A stretch of 11,435 nucleotides of DNA from Planctomycetota bacterium (GTDB lineage Bacteria; Planctomycetota; Planctomycetia; Isosphaerales; Isosphaeraceae), in assembly GCA_021807585.1 (NCBI GenBank), contig JAKBCQ010000025.1, positions 1 through 11,435 on the forward strand, given 5' to 3'. The notes under the pieces are model-generated. The model was not told the DNA's origin. It searched no databases and saw nothing but the letters and a program-made list of their open reading frames with translations. Shown piece by piece: positions 6,519 through 11,435 of this stretch (within the stretch, counting starts at the first letter, position 1; every line of letters begins with the position of its first letter). The position numbers and the translations under genes are program-made.

Positions 6519-8774
6519 ATGAAAAATTTCTTTCGCCTCGTACGTTACGCCTGGCCGTATCGCGGCCGGTTCTGGTTATCCTTCGTGTGCGCGATGATGG
6601 TCGCGGCGATGTTCGGCGCGAATATCAGCGCCGTATTGCCGCTTTTGAAAATTCTCGTTCATCACGAGAATTGTCGGACGTGGATGGCCGATCAGGTCGC
6701 CGCGGTCGATCAACGGATCGCGGTCGCCGACGCACAAATTGAAGAAGACGTTTTCGTGGCGCAACTTGTGGAATCTCGCGGGATTAAAAACAAGACGCTC
6801 CAGAATCGTTATGAACGCGTTCGCGACGAATACCAGGGGCTCCGCACCGAGATCGAAGATATTGAACGCCGGATCGACATGCTTGGTATTGAGGATCCCA
6901 AGGAAAAGAAAGAGCTCGCCCGCGGCAAGCTTGACCTGAACACGAAGCGTCGCACGTTTGAGATCGCCGAGGCGCGTAAAAATGAGCTCAACCAGGCGCG
7001 CGATCGCGTGAAAGATCCCGCATATGCCGCCGCCAAGATGAAGCGACGCGTCGCGTCGCTCAAGGGGGAGCGTTCCGACGCGCTCTTTTGGAAACGATGT
7101 TACGCGTACGCGCAACCGCTCGTCGATCGATACCTGCCGACCGACGGTTTTCGCACCCTCAAGCTCCTCATGCTCCTTGTCGTTCTCGGAGTCGTCGTCA
7201 AGGGGATGTTCCAGTTCTTCCAGGAAGTCCTGGTAGCCGATATAATGCAGTTATGCCTGTTTGATATACGTAATCACTTCTTCAGGCGGACATTGGCGCT
7301 CGATCTTGCGAGTTTCAATCAGCAGGGTTCGGCCGAATTGATGGCGCGGTTCACGAACGATATGGACTCGCTTAGCCAGGGTCTCAACACGCTGCTTACC
7401 AAAGTGATTCGCGAACCTCTTCGAATCTTAAGCTGCTTATCGGTGGCGCTTTGGCTCAACTGGCGGCTCACGCTCCTGGCGCTCATTCTCGTTCCGCTTT
7501 CGACGATCACGACGGTGCGTGCCGGCAAAATCATGAAGCGCGCGGTGCGTCGAGCGCTTGAAAGCATGTCGAATATTTATAAGATCTTGCAAGAATCGTT
7601 CCAGGGGATCAAGGTCGTCAAAGCGTATACGATGGAGCGGCGCGAGCGAATCCGCTTTTATCATGAAACTAAGAAGCTTTATAAGAAAAGCGTGCGGGTG
7701 GCGACGATCGACGCACTTTCGGATCCCGCTCTTGAGCTCTTATCGTTTTTGACGATCGTGATTGCGCTTTTATCGGGATCGTATCTGGTCCTCCGACATT
7801 CGATCTTTTTGGATCTGTGGTTGTTCCGGATTCAGCTCGCGTCGACCCCGCCCGAAATCGTTGATTTGTTGGGTTTGTACGCGATGCTCGCGGGGATTTC
7901 GGATCCGGTTCGCAAGCTCGCGAACGTACATTCGAGGATTCAGCGAGCCGCGGCGGCTTCGGACCGGATCTGCTCGTTAATGGATCGCGAGCCGACGGTG
8001 ATCGATCGACCCATGGCGCACCCCCTTCCCGCGCATCGGCAGGCGATCGAGTTTGAGAACGTGACGTTCGGCTACGACGAGCGCGAGCTTGTGATTCAGG
8101 GATTCAATCTCAGCGTTCGCCACGGCGAGACGATTGCGATCGTCGGGCCCAACGGATGCGGTAAATCGACGTTGATGAGCCTGCTGCCGCGATTTTGGGA
8201 CGTCAAATCGGGGTCGATCAAGATCGACGGACGCGACATTCGGGATATCAAGCTGCGTGAATTACGATCGAGGATCGGACTCGTCGCACAGGAAATCGTC
8301 CTCTTCGACGATACGATCGCCGCGAACATCGCCTACGGCAGTCCGGGGGCGGATCGCAAACAGATCGAGATCGCCGCGAAACGAGCATATGCGCATCAGT
8401 TTATTATGTCGTTTCCCGACGGTTATGAAACAAGGGTGGGCGATCGCGGCCAGGGGTTGTCGGGGGGGCAAAAGCAGCGGATTGCGCTGGCGCGAGCGAT
8501 GTTGCGAGACCCGGCGATTTTGATTCTCGACGAGGCGACTTCGGCGGTCGACATTAAGGATGAGGCGTTAATCCGCAAAGCGATCGAAGAGTTCGCACGC
8601 GGCCGCACGACGTTCCTGATCACGCACAGTTTGGCGACGCTTCAATTCGCCGATCGGATCGTATTGATGAATGCGGGGGCGGTCGAGGCGGTCGGCGCCG
8701 AGGACGAGCTGCGTCGAGGCTCACAGCTTTATCGGAGCCTGCACGATATCCATTATCAACGTGAAAGCGCGTGA
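6519..8774 (+). CDS. MsbA-type ABC exporter half-transporter with a large coiled-coil-like extracytoplasmic insertion
   Basis: Predicted 751-residue inner-membrane protein with fused membrane and ATPase domains, working as a homodimer or heterodimer to flip or export a lipid, glycolipid or peptide. TM1 lies at about 17-45 and TM2 at 211-236; between them are about 165 charged, helical residues with coiled-coil-like spacing, where MsbA has only a short loop. TM3/TM4 cover about 300-336 and TM5/TM6 about 405-462. The ATPase is complete: Walker A G-P-N-G-C-G-K-S-T (543-551), Q-loop Gln591, signature L-S-G-G-Q (647-651), Walker B I-L-I-L-D-E (667-672), D-loop S-A-V-D (675-678) and switch His703. 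An in-frame stop 12 bp upstream (6507-6509) fixes the ATG as the earliest start. No Shine-Dalgarno site precedes it closely. The sugar-nucleotide genes upstream hint at a glycan or glycolipid cargo, but the 1.28-kb gap weakens that link. Confidence 0.9.
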   Translation: MKNFFRLVRYAWPYRGRFWLSFVCAMMVAAMFGANISAVLPLLKILVHHENCRTWMADQVAAVDQRIAVADAQIEEDVFVAQLVESRGIKNKTLQNRYERVRDEYQGLRTEIEDIERRIDMLGIEDPKEKKELARGKLDLNTKRRTFEIAEARKNELNQARDRVKDPAYAAAKMKRRVASLKGERSDALFWKRCYAYAQPLVDRYLPTDGFRTLKLLMLLVVLGVVVKGMFQFFQEVLVADIMQLCLFDIRNHFFRRTLALDLASFNQQGSAELMARFTNDMDSLSQGLNTLLTKVIREPLRILSCLSVALWLNWRLTLLALILVPLSTITTVRAGKIMKRAVRRALESMSNIYKILQESFQGIKVVKAYTMERRERIRFYHETKKLYKKSVRVATIDALSDPALELLSFLTIVIALLSGSYLVLRHSIFLDLWLFRIQLASTPPEIVDLLGLYAMLAGISDPVRKLANVHSRIQRAAAASDRICSLMDREPTVIDRPMAHPLPAHRQAIEFENVTFGYDERELVIQGFNLSVRHGETIAIVGPNGCGKSTLMSLLPRFWDVKSGSIKIDGRDIRDIKLRELRSRIGLVAQEIVLFDDTIAANIAYGSPGADRKQIEIAAKRAYAHQFIMSFPDGYETRVGDRGQGLSGGQKQRIALARAMLRDPAILILDEATSAVDIKDEALIRKAIEEFARGRTTFLITHSLATLQFADRIVLMNAGAVEAVGAEDELRRGSQLYRSLHDIHYQRESA

Positions 8775-9046
8775 GACCGCCGAATAAATCGGTGAACCAT
8801 TATACGTTTTGATCGCGCATGACGGATCACGCCGATTTCGATCGAATCAGCCCGAACGAACGGGGGTTGATTCCCGAGCGATGTCGCGCCTTGCCGATTC
8901 GGCGAGATTGGCTCGAACGCGGTCGCGGCCCCTTCCCCGCGGCCGGCGATCGGAATTATACTAAGGACCGAGTCGGCCGGTGCGTTTTGTTATCGTCGCT
9001 TATTCGCCGCCGGACGACGTGAGTCGCTCATAGGAGTGTTTTGTCC
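8775..9046. other. 272-bp spacer upstream of the lipoprotein gene; weak hairpin and -10-like box
   Basis: No gene is supported here. Soon after the ABC stop, CGCCGA/TCGGTG (8778-8783 with 8789-8794) forms a 6-bp stem with one G-U; a short T-run (8807-8810) comes 12 nt later, making a poor terminator. GCCG-ATT-CGGC at 8893-8903 is a second small hairpin. TATACT (8957-8962) could be a -10 box for the lipoprotein gene but has no recognisable -35. Confidence 0.35.
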
Positions 9047-10126
9047 ATGTCTCGGCGCGTTTGTCGGATCGTACCTCGTTCCTTCCTGGCTTTGGCGTGG
9101 TTGATCGTCGTCGGTTGTAATTCGACTTCCGCGCCGCCTCCGTTACCTCCGGCGGACGAGATCGGGGGGAATCCCGCCACGTCGGCGTCGCTTTATCAAA
9201 CGCATCGTAAGTCGAGCGAGATCAACTTGATTCTCCCTGCTCAAGACACGCCTGATTATCGCCTTTGGGAGCGGATCGTTCAGGTTGAAAGCGGCAAGAA
9301 GCACGTATCGTTCGTGGCCCAACGCCCGTCGCCCGGTGATCCCCCGACGGCGCAGGCCGATCTCGTACGCGAGTCCTCCAAACGCGGAGTGAAGGGAATC
9401 ATCGTGATACCCGACGAGCACGACGCCGAACTCGCGGAGGCGCTTGAAGAAGTAAGGGATCGAGGGACGTCGGTTCTCACCCTCGATCATGTCGTGAAGG
9501 TCGAAGGCAAGCCGATCCCCGCAATCGCTCTGGAAGGGTATGAAAAAACATCGGAGAACCTCATCAAGGCGGCTCTTGAGGACGCCAAAGAGGCGGGTTT
9601 TCCGGCGAACGCACCCGGGATCTTGTTGATCCGCCGACCGGGTGACGCGCAATCGTCCGCTCGGCTGGCGGCGATCGAAGCCGCGATCAAAAAAGCGAAT
9701 GTCAATATTGTAGAGCGAGTCTATTTTAACGGATTAGCCGATGTCGCGATGATCGCCTTCGAGCCCGTGATCATGAAGCATCATGAAGCCGCGTTCGTCT
9801 TCGCCGATGAGGATCAAGGGACGAGCGTCATCGTCGACAAATTGACGGGATCGCTGGCGCTCGAAGACGATGATCCCACGAAGTTCAAATACAGCGCCGT
9901 CGGATTCATCATGCTTGATCGTTTCAAAAGCCTGATCGATCGCGGCATCGCATCGGCGATCGCCGATCGGCAAATCATCCACTCCGGTAAGCTCGCGGTG
10001 CGACTAATTATCGATCTCTCCGAGGGCAAAACGATCGCGGATAAAACGGTCGTCGAACCCGATCTGCTGCGTCGCACTCACAAGCCATCCGAACAGGAAA
10101 AGCAAATGATGAAACGACCTCATTAA
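9047..10126 (+). CDS. periplasmic sugar-binding-type (Peripla_BP_4, RbsB-like) lipoprotein
   Basis: Predicted exported lipoprotein of 359 residues with a type I periplasmic-binding fold, expected to bind a small ligand such as a sugar outside the cytoplasmic membrane. The N-terminus has Arg residues, a hydrophobic run and V-V-G-C with the lipobox Cys at residue 24, followed by a Ser/Pro-rich tether. The body starts with I-N-L-I-L-P-A, then strand/helix units including G-V-K-G-I-I-V-I-P-D, V-L-T-L-D-H and a C-terminal S-A-V-G-F-I-M-L...I-D-R-G-I-A-S-A-I-A-D-R segment resembling the 'G...Gi.A.iaQ' region of RbsB-type proteins. AGGAG at 9032-9036 is 10 nt before this ATG; an in-frame TTG at 9041 is an alternative start only 4 nt from it. 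No permease or ATPase neighbour is visible, so it may be an orphan receptor or use a transporter encoded elsewhere. Ligand unknown. Confidence 0.8.
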   Translation: MSRRVCRIVPRSFLALAWLIVVGCNSTSAPPPLPPADEIGGNPATSASLYQTHRKSSEINLILPAQDTPDYRLWERIVQVESGKKHVSFVAQRPSPGDPPTAQADLVRESSKRGVKGIIVIPDEHDAELAEALEEVRDRGTSVLTLDHVVKVEGKPIPAIALEGYEKTSENLIKAALEDAKEAGFPANAPGILLIRRPGDAQSSARLAAIEAAIKKANVNIVERVYFNGLADVAMIAFEPVIMKHHEAAFVFADEDQGTSVIVDKLTGSLALEDDDPTKFKYSAVGFIMLDRFKSLIDRGIASAIADRQIIHSGKLAVRLIIDLSEGKTIADKTVVEPDLLRRTHKPSEQEKQMMKRPH

Positions 10127-10283
10127 GTTTCAAACGCGTGCGAATCCGAACCGGTTTGACGACTTGAGCGCGATTCCGCTCGATCGACTTTCGCCGACCT
10201 ACTTGCATCCGTTCAGCAGCGGTCGTCTCGCGAGTTAAGCCGCACGCGTGATTTCGAATTGAGACGAAATACGATCCGCAATT
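10127..10283. other. convergent intergenic region with nested inverted repeats
   Basis: The plus- and minus-strand genes end here 157 bp apart. Hairpins possible from the sequence are TCAAAC/GTTTGA (10130-10135 with 10154-10159) and GAGCG/CGCTC (10166-10170 with 10177-10181). A 9-bp pairing ACGCGTGCG/CGCACGCGT (10134-10142 with 10241-10249) would overlap the first of these. None has a T-run, so termination may be Rho-dependent or rely on structure. Confidence 0.35.
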
Positions 10284-11435
10284 TCAGCCGATAACGTACG
10301 CGGCCCCCGCGGCGCGACGTCCTCGGACGCTCTCGGGAAACAGATCTTCTTGAGCAAGATCCAAGGCGGAGTTGAACGGGATCTCGATATAATCGGTTTG
10401 GCGCTTCAGGTGCGGATGCGCCGCGACCTCGGCGTCGAGAGCCTGTGAAACCCAAAGATCGTTCAATTCCAATGTGTTTGGAATAATGACCAATCGCGCC
10501 TCTGATGCGCTCATGCGCCAGCATGTTTCGATCGCGGTTTCAAACACGGCGCGGTCGTTCTCAAGCGTGATGGGGATGCGAGCTCGTTCCAGGAAGCAAG
10601 ACGTGAGGACGTTGACGCGAAACGGCTCGGGATCGAGCTTGGAGACGAGTTTTTCGGTCGTCAAATCGGCGAAGCCGACGCCGACGATGTTGCCGTGACT
10701 CTCGTCCGAGACATCGAGCACGCCCAACCGGGTGACGACGGGGCGATCGTAATCGCTCTGGGTCTCAACCATCAACCTGCCGATCACGTTGGGATCGAGT
10801 CCTGCTCCCGAATAATTCTTGCCGAGCTCGCCGACAATCAGCACGTCGATCCGATCGAAGGGCAAGCGACCGATCAACTCGCGGGCCTTATCGAGCAATG
10901 CGGGCTCGACATCGAGAACGTCTTCGGGCTCGAGCGCGACGATTTCTGCGGGATAATCCTCGGCGTTCTCAAGCACCGCGAGGCCGAGCGCGAACGGCGT
11001 TTTCTCGATCAGAATTTTGCCGACCGCGGGAAGAACCTCTTTCATCCCTCGGAGCCCAAGCTTATGGATCTGGCTTGCACCGTCGCGCTTGCCCAGGCCG
11101 ATGACGAGCATTTTCAGAACGCCCGATTCGTACTTGGAATGAAAATCGGTGTGCGGCTTAACGCGATTGAGTAGGACAATTCCGTCGGCGTTCCAAGCGT
11201 TCTTGTCGAAAAAAATCGGCAGGCCGACCGGACTTGTTCCGACCGTGACGACTTCCATATCGGTTAAAACGTCGACCCCCATCGTCTCGCGAGTCACTCC
11301 GTAACCCGCGAGAAGCTCGCGCTGGCCGTCGGCGGTCGCTCCGCCGTGGCTCCCCATCGCCGCGACAATGAACGGGCGAAAGCCCATCTCCTTGAGCGTA
11401 TCGACCGCGGCCCGCGCCAGGATCGGGATCGTTGT
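10284..11435 (-). CDS. lactate racemase (LarA) superfamily protein, 5'-truncated by window edge
   Basis: Predicted cytoplasmic enzyme of the LarA/DUF2088 superfamily, whose founder racemises lactate with a covalently bound nickel-pincer nucleotide; related members act on other 2-hydroxyacids. The frame is open to the window end, so the start is missing; 383 residues are visible (numbered from the edge). Candidate cofactor residues fit LarA in order and spacing: His30 in A-M-G-S-H-G-G-A-T, His95 in R-V-K-P-H-T, Lys108 in G-V-L-K-M and His124 in S-Q-I-H. The gaps of 65, 13 and 16 compare with 66, 10 and 16 for His108, His174, Lys184 and His200 of LarA. G-x-x-S/T-H-R-P of LarA is replaced by G-S-H-G-G-A-T, so the substrate probably differs. 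The end reads A-A-Y-V-I-G. No larB, larC or larE maturation genes are visible nearby. The ATG at 11387 is not the true start, since conserved sequence continues upstream of it. Confidence 0.85.
   Translation of the reverse strand, partial: TTIPILARAAVDTLKEMGFRPFIVAAMGSHGGATADGQRELLAGYGVTRETMGVDVLTDMEVVTVGTSPVGLPIFFDKNAWNADGIVLLNRVKPHTDFHSKYESGVLKMLVIGLGKRDGASQIHKLGLRGMKEVLPAVGKILIEKTPFALGLAVLENAEDYPAEIVALEPEDVLDVEPALLDKARELIGRLPFDRIDVLIVGELGKNYSGAGLDPNVIGRLMVETQSDYDRPVVTRLGVLDVSDESHGNIVGVGFADLTTEKLVSKLDPEPFRVNVLTSCFLERARIPITLENDRAVFETAIETCWRMSASEARLVIIPNTLELNDLWVSQALDAEVAAHPHLKRQTDYIEIPFNSALDLAQEDLFPESVRGRRAAGAAYVIG

Noticed and set aside
8819..9022. 67-codon plus-strand frame before the lipoprotein gene
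   Set aside because: No ribosome binding site and a composition typical of chance frames; the stretch is better read as spacer.
10695..11174. 159-codon plus-strand frame opposite the LarA-like gene
   Set aside because: It lies wholly within the minus-strand LarA-superfamily coding region, where the motifs are clear.

Overview
The window suggests a GC-rich, free-living Gram-negative-type bacterium, most likely a planctomycete. This is inferred from gene architecture (very large fused enzymes, a lipoprotein signal, mixed use of Shine-Dalgarno sites) and the CGATCG-rich composition; no rRNA or other phylogenetic marker is present. There are six genes: five on the + strand and one convergent on the - strand. 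The two outermost genes run off the window edges.

Positions 2-5239 form a sugar-nucleotide cassette: (1) the C-terminal part of a GalU-like sugar-1-phosphate nucleotidyltransferase; (2) a 1141-residue protein combining an uncharacterised helical N-terminus, a fucokinase-like GHMP kinase domain with a degenerate phosphate loop, and a eukaryotic-type UDPGP (UGPase/USP) pyrophosphorylase domain; (3) a WbpP/GalE-like NAD-dependent UDP-sugar epimerase. The likely flow is sugar to sugar-1-phosphate to UDP-sugar to the C4 epimer, feeding glycan or glycolipid synthesis.

Positions 5240-6518 hold 1.28 kb with no convincing gene. The region contains a 70-bp island of 23% GC, a minus-strand terminator-like hairpin, two back-to-back perfect 8-bp hairpins, a 64-nt long imperfect hairpin and an exact 11-bp direct repeat spaced 32 bp apart. 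It may be a long structured leader, a non-coding RNA or a complex regulatory region.

Positions 6519-8774 encode an MsbA-type ABC exporter half-transporter whose first extracytoplasmic loop carries about 165 extra residues, largely coiled-coil-like. It could export a glycolipid or glycan made with the upstream sugars, although the long gap argues for separate transcription. Positions 9047-10126 encode a periplasmic sugar-binding-type lipoprotein with no partner permease in view. On the minus strand, 10284-11435 is a lactate-racemase (LarA) superfamily protein that retains residues expected to hold the nickel-pincer cofactor.

The most unusual items are the kinase/pyrophosphorylase fusion with its eroded nucleotide loop, the exporter with the large periplasmic insertion, and the structured non-coding stretch between them.
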